DNA of 7,286 bases from Paracoccaceae bacterium. GTDB lineage: Bacteria; Pseudomonadota; Alphaproteobacteria; Rhodobacterales; Rhodobacteraceae. A program made the position numbers and the translations under genes. This document shows positions 1 to 6,336 of this stretch, piece by piece. The stretch is taken from positions 1-7,286 of the forward strand of contig SKWJ01000332.1 of NCBI GenBank assembly GCA_007128995.1. Reading direction: 5' to 3'. Position 1 is the stretch's first letter. Each line of letters opens with the position of its first letter. The notes under the pieces are model-generated. The model was not told the DNA's origin. It was given only the letters and a program-made list of their open reading frames with translations, and did not search any database.

Positions 1-794
1 TCGGACCGCAAGGCCAGAATTTCGGCGGCGATGGCGCGATTGTCAGTGGCGCCCCCGTTCGCGCCACGCGCAGTCCATGCGGCATAGGCTTCGGCACGCA
101 GGTCGCGGCGGGTGGAAAACTGAAGAAATGGCACGATCAGCGACCGGTTAAGCGTGATGACATGCCCCTCCTGTCCCCGCTCCTGTGCCGCAGCGCGGGC
201 ATTCGCGATCACGAAATCCGGTAGGCCCGCAAGATCATCCAGCGGCATGATCCAATCGCGTTCATCGGCCAGCAAATTCTGAGTGAACGCAGTGCCAAGA
301 CTGGCCAGCCGTGACTTTATCGCAGTCAGGCGTTCAGCCTCGGCACCGTGCAGGGCTGCGCCTGCGCGCAGGAACATGCGGCGATAAAGCATCAGCACGC
401 GGGTTTGCTCAGCGGTCAGGTCAAGCGCATCGCGGGTCTGCCACAAGCTATCGATCCGCTGGAACAGTGCGCGGTTATTGGTGATTTCAGACGAATAGGC
501 CGAAAGCTTTGGCGACAGATCACGCTGAAGCGCTTCGCGCGCCGGGGTCGATGTGCTGCCTGCCAGATTGAAAAAGACCCCCGCCACACGGTCCAGCACC
601 GCATCGGCGCGTTCCATCGCTTCGATCGTATTGGCAAAGCTCGGCGGTTCGGGGTTGGTGGCGATCGCCACATACGCGTCGCGGCCCTGCGCGATTGCTG
701 CCTCGAACGCTGGTGCAAAGTGATCGTCCGTGATCGCATCAAAGGGCGGAAGCTGAAAGTCGGTCTGCCAGTCGGCAAGGAGCGGGTTTGTCAT
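1..794 (-). CDS. dcp: Peptidyl-dipeptidase Dcp-like M3 zinc metallopeptidase, N-terminal part (cut by window edge)
   Basis: The minus-strand frame is open from an ATG at 794-792 to the left edge, giving 264 codons with no stop; M3 peptidases of this type are roughly 680 residues, so well under half is visible. The protein begins MTNPLLADWQTDFQLPPFDA and continues with NPEPPSFANTIEAMERAD and RVAGVFFNL. This arrangement follows E. coli Dcp (NPQMPDFNNTI..., TSVFF) more closely than oligopeptidase A, although the opening MTNPLL also occurs in OpdA. Dcp removes dipeptides from the C-termini of oligopeptides and takes part in peptide turnover. The visible part is the helical substrate-restricting N-terminal region; the zinc motif HExxH would lie beyond the edge and cannot be checked. 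No signal peptide is evident, so a cytoplasmic location is inferred. The start is supported by AAAGGG about six bases upstream. It is divergent from the aminotransferase gene. Confidence 0.87.
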   Translation of the reverse strand, partial: MTNPLLADWQTDFQLPPFDAITDDHFAPAFEAAIAQGRDAYVAIATNPEPPSFANTIEAMERADAVLDRVAGVFFNLAGSTSTPAREALQRDLSPKLSAYSSEITNNRALFQRIDSLWQTRDALDLTAEQTRVLMLYRRMFLRAGAALHGAEAERLTAIKSRLASLGTAFTQNLLADERDWIMPLDDLAGLPDFVIANARAAAQERGQEGHVITLNRSLIVPFLQFSTRRDLRAEAYAAWTARGANGGATDNRAIAAEILALRS

Positions 795-1044
795 GGAGGG
801 CCCTTTCAGGAGAACTGACGCGCAAGCTAAGGCGCGCGCGACCCGTGTTCAATGTCTATCCGTCGCAGGCTTTGGCCTGGGCCGTCGTCCGGTCCGGGCG
901 GCAATTGCCTGTCTCGACTGCGAAAATACCACAAAGTGACAGCGCAAAGCACAGCAACGACAGCGTTTTTCTGGACCTTGGCGCGGCTCCGGGTTATCGT
1001 ATGGGAAACAGCGGGGCAAAAGACCCCTGAACTCGAGGCAGTCC
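795..1044. other. Divergent intergenic region between the dcp-like gene and the dapC-like gene
   Basis: These 250 bases separate two divergently transcribed genes and should contain both promoters. The short frames in this stretch lack a credible ribosome site or recognisable protein and were not called. A few loose -35/-10 pairs can be drawn for the rightward direction, for example TTGGCG (974-979) with TATGGG 16 bases later, but none is convincing. A CGAGG just upstream of 1045 is the likely ribosome-binding site for the rightward gene. I see no clear operator palindrome or terminator here. Confidence 0.5.
824..852 (-). promoter_or_regulatory. Possible sigma-70-type promoter for the dcp-like gene
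   Basis: On the minus strand, TTGAAC (852-847) is separated by 17 bases from TAGCTT (829-824), about 30 bases before the dcp ATG. The spacing is ideal, but the -10 box is only a partial match and GC-rich alphaproteobacterial promoters are hard to call by eye. This is a weak suggestion. Confidence 0.22.
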
Positions 1045-2223
1045 ATGGCATTTCCAGAGCGGTTTTCGAACCTGCCTGAATACGCATTTCCGCGCCTTCG
1101 TGCGCTTCTTGATCACCACGCCCCCGGTGGTGAGCCGGTTGCCATGACCATTGGCGAGCCGCGCCATGAAATGCCATCATTTCTGGCTGAGGTGCTGAAT
1201 GCGCATCTGGACGGGTTTGCGAAATATCCCGCGAATGAGGGGATTGCACCGCTGTTGCAGGCAATCCGGGACTGGGTGAAGCGGCGCTACGACGTTGCGC
1301 TTGCACCAGAGCAGCTGATGGTGCTGAACGGAACCCGCGAAGGGTTGTTCAATGCGGCGCTGGCGCTTTGCCCCGAGCGGAAGGCCGGTGCCACCCCCAT
1401 CATCCTGACACCCAATCCGTTCTATCAGGTCTATGCAGTCGCGGCCCTGTCAGTGGGGGCACAGGCGCGCTATGTGCCCGCAACCGGGGCCACGGCGCAT
1501 CTGCCGGATTATGCCAGCTTGCCTGACGATGTGCTGGACCGGGTTGCGATTGCCTATATCTGTTCGCCTGCAAACCCGCAGGGAGCCGTTGCCGATGCCG
1601 CCTATTGGCGCAGCCTGATTGCGCTGGCAGAAAAACATGATTTCCAGATTTTCGCGGATGAGTGCTATTCCGAGATCTATCGCAGCACGCCCCCGCCCGG
1701 CGCGCTGGAGATCGCGCAGGAAATGGGCGCAGCGCCCGAGCGGGTTCTTTCCTTTCATTCGCTCTCGAAGCGGTCTAACCTGCCTGGTCTGCGTTCGGGT
1801 TTCGTTGCAGGTGGGCGCGAAAGCATCCGGCGTGTCCGGCAATTGCGAGCCTATGCAGGCGTTCCGCTGCCAGAGCCTTTGCAGCATGTCGCCGCCGCGG
1901 CCTGGAATGATGAGGCGCATGTCAACCGATCGCGGGCGCTGTATCAGCAGAAATACGCGCTGGCCGACCGGCTGTTTGCCGGGGTGAAAGGATATAAGGG
2001 GCCGGAAGCAGGCTTTTTCCTCTGGCTGCCGGTTGAGGATGGCGAGGCCGCGGCATTGCGGCTGTGGCGCGAAACCGGCTTGCGCGTGCTGCCGGGGGCC
2101 TATCTGTCACGCGACGCCGATGGCGAGAACCCGGGCCGGGGTTTTGTGCGCGTGGCGATGGTGGCCCCGATCGATGAACTGGAAGTCGCGCTGCGGCGCT
2201 TGCGCACTGCGCTGTACCCGTAA
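1045..2223 (+). CDS. dapC: Class I PLP aminotransferase, probable N-succinyldiaminopimelate aminotransferase (DapC type)
   Basis: A complete 392-residue fold-type I aminotransferase, a normal length for the family. Visible signatures, in order, are TIGEPRH near residues 35-41, NGTREGLF in the cofactor phosphate region, CSPANPQG with the PLP-contacting Asn177, FADECYSEIY with Asp205 and Tyr208, the Schiff-base lysine Lys242 in SLSKRSNLPGLRSG, and the carboxylate-binding Arg369 in GFVRVAM. The SKRSNxPGLRSGF signature is typical of proteobacterial DapC, which transfers an amino group from glutamate to N-succinyl-2-amino-6-ketopimelate in the succinylase route to meso-diaminopimelate and lysine. 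The exact substrate is inferred, since related enzymes use other keto acids. The ATG at 1045 has CGAGG about seven bases upstream and the conserved N-terminus starts soon after. It ends with TAA 17 bases before ftsK and probably forms an operon with it. Confidence 0.88.
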   Translation: MAFPERFSNLPEYAFPRLRALLDHHAPGGEPVAMTIGEPRHEMPSFLAEVLNAHLDGFAKYPANEGIAPLLQAIRDWVKRRYDVALAPEQLMVLNGTREGLFNAALALCPERKAGATPIILTPNPFYQVYAVAALSVGAQARYVPATGATAHLPDYASLPDDVLDRVAIAYICSPANPQGAVADAAYWRSLIALAEKHDFQIFADECYSEIYRSTPPPGALEIAQEMGAAPERVLSFHSLSKRSNLPGLRSGFVAGGRESIRRVRQLRAYAGVPLPEPLQHVAAAAWNDEAHVNRSRALYQQKYALADRLFAGVKGYKGPEAGFFLWLPVEDGEAAALRLWRETGLRVLPGAYLSRDADGENPGRGFVRVAMVAPIDELEVALRRLRTALYP

Positions 2224-2240
2224 GAAACGAGGCTTGGTAG

Positions 2241-4388
2241 ATGGCATCCTACAATTCCCGATCCCGCGATCCGCTTCTTGACAGCACCCTTCAGGCTGCG
2301 CTGCAAAAACGGGGCCGTGAAGCTTTGGGGCTGGGATTGATCGCACTTGCCGGGGCCATTGCCATGATGCTGTGGACCTATGCGCCAAGTGACCCAAGCT
2401 GGATGAGTTCATCCAATGTCCCGGTCGAAAATGCGCTGGGCCGGATCGGGGCCACGATCTCGTCGCCGCTTATGATCATTATCGGCAAGGCTGCGTGGGG
2501 GCTTGTCCTGTTCTCAGCGGTCTGGGGCGGGCGGCTGCTGACATCGCGCGGGCACGAGCTTGCAACAGCGCGCGGCATATTCCTGCCCATTGCTTTGGCG
2601 GTCAGCGCCGTATGGTGTGCAAGCTTGCTGCCTGCGGCCAGTTGGGGCTCTCTCTACGGTATGGGCGGTGTCTTCGGAGATACTGTCCTTGCCGCGATTG
2701 TCACGGCCCTGCCAATGAGTGCCGCCGCGGGTGTAACCCTGATGGGGCTTGTCATGCTGGCGGTGATGCTGGGCACATGGGCCTATGTGCTGGGTGTCAC
2801 CCGTCCTGAAGCCGCGCGGTTTGCGCGGTTCGTCATGGCTGGTGCGCTTGTGTTCGCCGCGTCACTCGGGGCGCGGTTGCGCGGCGGGGCGACGGGCAGT
2901 GTCCGGGCCGGCGGCAAGCTTGCGCGCCGGATGCAGGACGGCATGGCCGCGCGGGCGCATGCGCGGCAGGCGGACATCTCCGCCGAGGCATGGCACGAGG
3001 ATGCGCAAGAGTTGCCAGCGCATGGCGGTCGGGCAGAGCCGTCGCTCTATCGTGACGCGTCCTCTCGGCGCAATCCTCCGATCATGCGCCCTCAAGGCTA
3101 CCCGGCCCCGCGCCCCGAGGAAGATATTGACATAATCGAGACATATCGGCCCGACCCGTCGCTTCCTGATGCAGATGAACCCTGGACAGATGACGCGCCC
3201 AGCCCCGCCCAAAGCCCGGGCCTTCTGGCCCGGTTGAAAAGCCTCAGTGCGCGGCCTGCGGCCCCACCCGCGCCTGATCTGCTACAGGTCCCCCTGAGGG
3301 GTGAGCTTGTCGAACCGCCGCTGACCGCCGCCGCCATGCAGGCGCAGCCTGCGGGCGAAGCGCATCTGCGCTCACGCATCGCCGATGTCATCCGTCATCG
3401 CAAGGCGGGCAAGCCTGTTCTGCGCTTTGACAAGACCCGTCACACGCTGGCCGAACCACCTCTGCGAAAGGTCCCCGTATCCACCGAGCCGCCGCTGGCT
3501 GCAACTGCGCTGCCAGATATGCCTTATTCTGGCGCGCGGCTGGATGCCAATGTCAGCGCAGTGCAGATGGACCCTGTCCCGATGCCTGACTGGATGCTCG
3601 CCGCCCAGCCAGACGCCCCCCGACCTGTCGCTGAAGCGCCGGTATCGCAAGCGTCACCGCTCGTGGCAGAGCCGCTTTTCCAGTCAGAGCCGCCAAAGGC
3701 AGGTCAGGTTTTGAATCGGCGGGTTGTCACTTCGGTTCAGCGCCCTGTTGCGCCGTCACGTCAGGCGCGTGCCGAGGCGGAACCCGCGCTGCAATTCGAT
3801 ACGCCGGCGCCGGTCTTCGAATTACCCCCGCTCTCGCTGCTTGAGCACCCCAGTGAGGTGCAGCGCTACACCCCCAGTGACGAGGCGCTGGAAGAAAATG
3901 CCCGGATGCTTGAGAATGTGCTCGAGGATTACGGCGTGCGCGGCGAGATCGTCAGTGTGCGGCCCGGCCCTGTTGTCACGCAATATGAGCTGGAACCCGC
4001 GCCGGGCCTGAAGGCCAGCCGGGTGATTGGCCTTGCAGATGACATTGCACGGTCGATGTCGGCGCTGTCGGCGCGGGTCTCGACCGTGCCGGGACGGACG
4101 ATCATCGGGATCGAATTGCCCAATGTCCAGCGCGAAAAGGTCGTCTTGCGCGAGATCCTCTCAACCCGCGATTTTGGCGATTCAAACATGCGACTGCCGC
4201 TCGCGCTGGGCAAGGCGATAGATGGCGAGCCGATTGTGGCCAATCTGGCCAAGATGCCACATCTGCTGATTGCGGGGACAACCGGATCAGGGAAATCGGT
4301 CGCGATCAATACCATGATCTTGTCGCTGCTTTATCGGTTATCGCCCGAAGACTGCCGGATGATCATGATCGACCCCAAGATGCTGTAA
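2241..4388 (+). CDS. ftsK: FtsK N-terminal product as terminated: membrane anchor, linker, alpha domain and Walker A only
   Basis: If the TAA is real and obeyed, this 715-residue protein is what is made. It keeps the membrane domain and linker, which in E. coli are the part required for cell division, together with the alpha domain and the Walker A loop. It ends 30 residues after Lys685 at IDPKML. It lacks Walker B, the rest of the ATPase and the gamma domain, so it should neither hydrolyse ATP normally nor move DNA. This entry describes the expected product of the interrupted locus, not a second gene. Confidence 0.55.
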   Translation: MASYNSRSRDPLLDSTLQAALQKRGREALGLGLIALAGAIAMMLWTYAPSDPSWMSSSNVPVENALGRIGATISSPLMIIIGKAAWGLVLFSAVWGGRLLTSRGHELATARGIFLPIALAVSAVWCASLLPAASWGSLYGMGGVFGDTVLAAIVTALPMSAAAGVTLMGLVMLAVMLGTWAYVLGVTRPEAARFARFVMAGALVFAASLGARLRGGATGSVRAGGKLARRMQDGMAARAHARQADISAEAWHEDAQELPAHGGRAEPSLYRDASSRRNPPIMRPQGYPAPRPEEDIDIIETYRPDPSLPDADEPWTDDAPSPAQSPGLLARLKSLSARPAAPPAPDLLQVPLRGELVEPPLTAAAMQAQPAGEAHLRSRIADVIRHRKAGKPVLRFDKTRHTLAEPPLRKVPVSTEPPLAATALPDMPYSGARLDANVSAVQMDPVPMPDWMLAAQPDAPRPVAEAPVSQASPLVAEPLFQSEPPKAGQVLNRRVVTSVQRPVAPSRQARAEAEPALQFDTPAPVFELPPLSLLEHPSEVQRYTPSDEALEENARMLENVLEDYGVRGEIVSVRPGPVVTQYELEPAPGLKASRVIGLADDIARSMSALSARVSTVPGRTIIGIELPNVQREKVVLREILSTRDFGDSNMRLPLALGKAIDGEPIVANLAKMPHLLIAGTTGSGKSVAINTMILSLLYRLSPEDCRMIMIDPKML
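4386..4388 (+). other. Premature TAA at codon 716 of ftsK
   Basis: The surrounding codons read I-D-P-K-M-L-stop-L-S-V-Y-D-G. E. coli FtsK and relatives have Glu at this place, so a single G-to-T change of GAA gives the observed TAA. There is no frameshift: codons before and after share the same phase. TAA is not a known selenocysteine or pyrrolysine codon, so normal recoding does not explain it. Confidence 0.93.
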
Positions 4389-4430
4389 CTCAGCGTCTAT
4401 GATGGCATTCCGCATCTGCTCAGCCCTGTC

Positions 4431-5324
4431 GTGACAGACCCGAAGAAAGCTGTCGTTGCGCTGAAATGGGTCGTGGGCGAGATGGAAGAGCGCTATCGCA
4501 AGATGTCGAAAATGGGGGTGCGCAACATTGAAGGCTATAATGGCCGCGTCCGCGAGGCGCTGGCCAAGGGCGAGATGTTCAAACGCACCATCCAGACTGG
4601 CTTTGACGATGAAACCGGTGATCCTGTCTTTGAAACAGAAGAATTCGCACCCGAATCTCTGCCCTTCATCGTCGTCGTGGTGGATGAAATGGCCGATCTG
4701 ATGATGGTCGCCGGCAAGGAGATCGAAGCCTGTATCCAGCGCCTTGCGCAGATGGCGCGGGCAAGCGGTATCCATCTGATCATGGCCACGCAGCGCCCGA
4801 GTGTCGATGTCATCACGGGCACGATCAAGGCGAACTTCCCGACGCGGATTTCGTTTCAGGTGACCTCGAAAATCGACAGCCGCACCATTCTTGGGGAACA
4901 GGGCGCTGAACAGCTTCTGGGGATGGGCGATATGCTTTACATGGCAGGCGGGTCACGCATCGTGCGTGTCCATGGTCCCTTTGTCAGTGATGAGGAAGTC
5001 GAGGAGGTGGTCACTCACCTCAAGAGCTTTGGGCCGCCCGATTACAAATCCGGAGTCGTGGAAGGGCCAGAGCAGGACAAGGAAGCCGATATCGATGCGG
5101 TTCTGGGGCTGGGGGGCAACACCACTGGCGAGGACGCGCTCTATGATCAGGCAGTGCAGGTCGTCATACAGGACCGCAAATGTTCGACCAGCTACATCCA
5201 GCGCAAGCTGGGCATCGGCTACAACAAGGCCGCGCGCCTTGTCGAGCAGATGGAAGATGAAGGGCTGGTGACAGCTGCAAACCATGTCGGCAAGCGCGAG
5301 ATCCTGGTGCCCGAGCAGGGCTGA
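4431..5324 (+). CDS. ftsK: FtsK C-terminal fragment: Walker B part of the motor and gamma domain
   Basis: This open stretch in the ftsK phase starts at a GTG 14 codons after the premature stop and would give 297 residues, beginning at full-length residue 731 ([12 protein letters not shown]). It contains VVVVDE, ATQRPS and the gamma winged helix ending in REILVPEQG, but lacks Walker A, so it cannot bind ATP in the usual way. I see no Shine-Dalgarno sequence before this GTG, and later in-frame ATG codons (4482, 4503) are no better. Separate translation is therefore doubtful. It is more likely simply the 3' part of ftsK. Confidence 0.35.
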   Translation: MTDPKKAVVALKWVVGEMEERYRKMSKMGVRNIEGYNGRVREALAKGEMFKRTIQTGFDDETGDPVFETEEFAPESLPFIVVVVDEMADLMMVAGKEIEACIQRLAQMARASGIHLIMATQRPSVDVITGTIKANFPTRISFQVTSKIDSRTILGEQGAEQLLGMGDMLYMAGGSRIVRVHGPFVSDEEVEEVVTHLKSFGPPDYKSGVVEGPEQDKEADIDAVLGLGGNTTGEDALYDQAVQVVIQDRKCSTSYIQRKLGIGYNKAARLVEQMEDEGLVTAANHVGKREILVPEQG

Positions 5325-5420
5325 CAGTCGCGCGGGAAAAATCCGGGATGACGTGCAAGGATGCCAGTCCGGTGGGGGATCTGGCTGTCAGTGTCTATGC
5401 CTCTGGCGGGTCCGCCGTAA

Positions 5421-5430
5421 ATGTATACAT
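5421..5430. promoter_or_regulatory. Operator-like palindrome ATGTATACAT upstream of the GntR gene (site 1)
   Basis: This is a perfect 10-base palindrome centred 60 bases before the regulator's ATG. Short GTATAC-type palindromes are common targets of FadR-subfamily GntR proteins. The 14 bases GTAAATGTATACAT (5417-5430) recur exactly at 6302-6315 in front of the demethylase gene. Binding by the adjacent regulator is inferred. Confidence 0.62.
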
Positions 5431-5457
5431 CACGTGCAAACTGGCCTAGACTGCTGT

Positions 5458-5465
5458 TGTATACG
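5458..5465. promoter_or_regulatory. Variant operator TGTATACG just upstream of the GntR gene (site 2)
   Basis: This sequence differs from TGTATACA at one position and is centred 36 bases after site 1 and about 24 bases before the regulator's start codon, where binding could block transcription. It lies inside a slightly offset inverted repeat, CTGTTG (5454-5459) and CAACAG (5466-5471). An autoregulatory role is inferred. Confidence 0.48.
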
Positions 5466-5485
5466 CAACAGGCAGATGGCAGATC

Positions 5486-6211
5486 ATGTCCGACGGAACG
5501 CTTACCCATACCCAGCGCGCCCTGCTGGAGCTGCGCCAGAAGATTCTGAATGGCAGCATTCCCGGGGGAACGCGCCTCTATGAAGTGGCTCTGGCCGAAG
5601 ACCTGCAGATTTCGCGCACCCCCGTCAGGGCGGCGCTGTCGCAGCTTGCAGAAGAGGCGCTTCTGGAGCGTGGCAAAGGCGGCGGATTTGTCGTGCGCAG
5701 TTTCGCGCTGGCAGATGTGGTGGACACGATCGATCTGCGCGGGGTGCTGGAAGGCACGGCAGCACGCTATGCCGCAGAGCGCGGTGTAAGCGCAGAGGGT
5801 CTGGCGGGGGCGGAAAAGGCATTGCTGGAAATCGACCGCCTGTTGCAGCGCGAAACTGTTGATATGGATGCTTATTCGGCGCTCAACACCCAGTTTCACG
5901 CTGTTCTCGCGGATCTGTCCGGCAGCATTACCCTGAAGCGCGAGATCGAACGCATCACGGCACTGCCTTTCGCCTCGCCCTCTGCCTTTCTGGAAGATCA
6001 CAATCGGCTGGACGCGCTGGCGCGCACGCTTGGTGCGGCGCAGGCGCAACATCGCGCCATCATCGAGGCCATCGCAGGCCGTGAAAGTGGTCGCGCCGAG
6101 GCGCTGGCCCGCGAACATGCGCGCGCCGCGCGGCGCAATGTGGAGTTTCTGCTGTCGCAAGAGACTGTGCTGCGTGAAGGCTTGTCCAGCCTTGCTTTGC
6201 TGACGGGCTGA
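5486..6211 (+). CDS. GntR-family transcriptional regulator, FadR subfamily (FCD domain)
   Basis: A complete 241-residue protein. Residues about 8-72 form the GntR winged helix-turn-helix, with the hallmark run IPGGTRLYEVALAEDLQISR, then TPVRAALSQL for the recognition helix region and GGGFVV for the wing. The rest is an all-helical FCD ligand domain with DLRGVLEGTAARYAAERG (83-100). His138 (in NTQFH), His189 and His211 occupy the positions where this family usually binds a metal that helps hold a carboxylate effector. Such proteins normally repress nearby catabolic genes until a small organic acid binds. The demethylase gene follows in the same direction, and both genes have GTATAC palindromes in front, so it probably controls itself and that gene. 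The effector is unknown; a methoxylated aromatic acid or a product of it is a guess. The ribosome site is weak, but the ATG at 5486 gives a normal N-terminus. Confidence 0.9.
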   Translation: MSDGTLTHTQRALLELRQKILNGSIPGGTRLYEVALAEDLQISRTPVRAALSQLAEEALLERGKGGGFVVRSFALADVVDTIDLRGVLEGTAARYAAERGVSAEGLAGAEKALLEIDRLLQRETVDMDAYSALNTQFHAVLADLSGSITLKREIERITALPFASPSAFLEDHNRLDALARTLGAAQAQHRAIIEAIAGRESGRAEALAREHARAARRNVEFLLSQETVLREGLSSLALLTG

Positions 6212-6225
6212 TCCGCATCTATCGT
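6197..6225 (+). promoter_or_regulatory. Possible promoter ahead of the demethylase gene
   Basis: TTGCTG (6197-6202) lies 17 bases before TATCGT (6220-6225) and overlaps the end of the regulator gene. Transcription from it would begin at or next to the site 3 palindrome, an arrangement that suits repression. Both boxes are imperfect, so this is tentative. Confidence 0.22.
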
Positions 6226-6230
6226 ATTTA

Positions 6231-6240
6231 CTGTATACAT
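6231..6240. promoter_or_regulatory. Operator-like site CTGTATACAT upstream of the demethylase gene (site 3)
   Basis: The core TGTATACA (6232-6239) is a perfect 8-base palindrome located 20 bases after the regulator's stop codon and about 100 bases before the demethylase start. It is probably bound by the neighbouring GntR protein. Confidence 0.55.
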
Positions 6241-6245
6241 GGCTG

Positions 6246-6267
6246 GCGGGGATTTCGGTGATCCCGC
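6246..6267 (+). repeat. Imperfect hairpin in the demethylase leader region
   Basis: GCGGGGAT (6246-6253) can pair with ATCCCGC (6261-6267) with one bulged G, across a 7-base loop. It sits between operator sites 3 and 4 and is not followed by a T run, so it is not a typical intrinsic terminator. It could be a leader structure or chance pairing. Confidence 0.25.
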
Positions 6268-6305
6268 AAAATATTCTTGCGTTTCGCGCAAAATTGCGTA
6301 GGTAA

Positions 6306-6315
6306 ATGTATACAT
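6306..6315. promoter_or_regulatory. Operator-like palindrome ATGTATACAT before the demethylase gene (site 4)
   Basis: A perfect 10-base palindrome, identical to site 1 together with four preceding bases. It is centred about 26 bases before the demethylase ATG and nine bases before its ribosome-binding site, so a bound repressor would sit near the transcription start. No confident -35/-10 pair could be assigned around it. Confidence 0.62.
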
Positions 6316-6324
6316 GATATTTCG

Positions 6325-6331
6325 GGAGGAG
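6325..6331 (+). promoter_or_regulatory. Strong Shine-Dalgarno sequence of the demethylase gene
   Basis: GGAGGAG lies five bases before the ATG at 6337. It fixes this start codon and suggests efficient translation once the gene is transcribed. It is much stronger than the ribosome site of the upstream regulator gene. Confidence 0.8.
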
Positions 6332-6336
6332 ACGAG

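Larger units (their letters stand above)
2241..5324 (+). pseudogene. ftsK: DNA translocase FtsK, full-length frame interrupted by one in-frame TAA
   Basis: FtsK is a septum-anchored motor that pumps chromosomal DNA during division and helps activate XerCD. The frame would encode 1027 residues. Four to five membrane segments lie at about 29-48, 73-97, 110-131, 145-186 and 194-212. A proline/alanine-rich linker runs to about 535, followed by the alpha domain (about 540-645). The RecA-like motor carries Walker A GTTGSGKS (679-686, Lys685), Walker B IVVVVDE (Asp815, Glu816) and ATQRPS (849-854). The winged-helix gamma domain that reads polar DNA motifs is at about 965-1027. Codon 716 (4386-4388) is TAA; the family has Glu there, in DPKMLELSVYDG. 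Everything after it is still in frame and well conserved. The ATG at 2241 has ACGAGG about eight bases upstream. The gene identity is certain, but its functional status is not: mutation, sequence error and readthrough are all possible. Confidence 0.9.
5325..5485. other. Intergenic region between ftsK and the GntR regulator gene
   Basis: These 161 bases contain the 3' end of the ftsK transcript and the control region of the regulator gene. No strong rho-independent terminator is visible. The last 70 bases carry two GTATAC-centred sites, listed separately. No credible small gene was found. Confidence 0.6.

Noticed and set aside
416..778. A 120-codon minus-strand frame and a 156-codon plus-strand frame over the left end
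   Set aside because: Both overlap the Dcp-like frame, which has strong family similarity throughout. Their products are Arg-rich and unrecognisable.
4386..4388. Programmed recoding (selenocysteine, pyrrolysine or ribosomal frameshift) at the ftsK stop
   Set aside because: The codon is TAA, not TGA or TAG, and the phase is unchanged across it. No slippery sequence or recoding structure is apparent.
5321..5390. CTGACAG near the end of ftsK and CTGTCAG about 60 bases later as a terminator stem
   Set aside because: Only seven bases pair across a very long loop and there is no T run.
5406..5417. GGCGGGTCCGCC as a terminator hairpin
   Set aside because: The loop would be only two to four bases, the stem is short, and no T tract follows.
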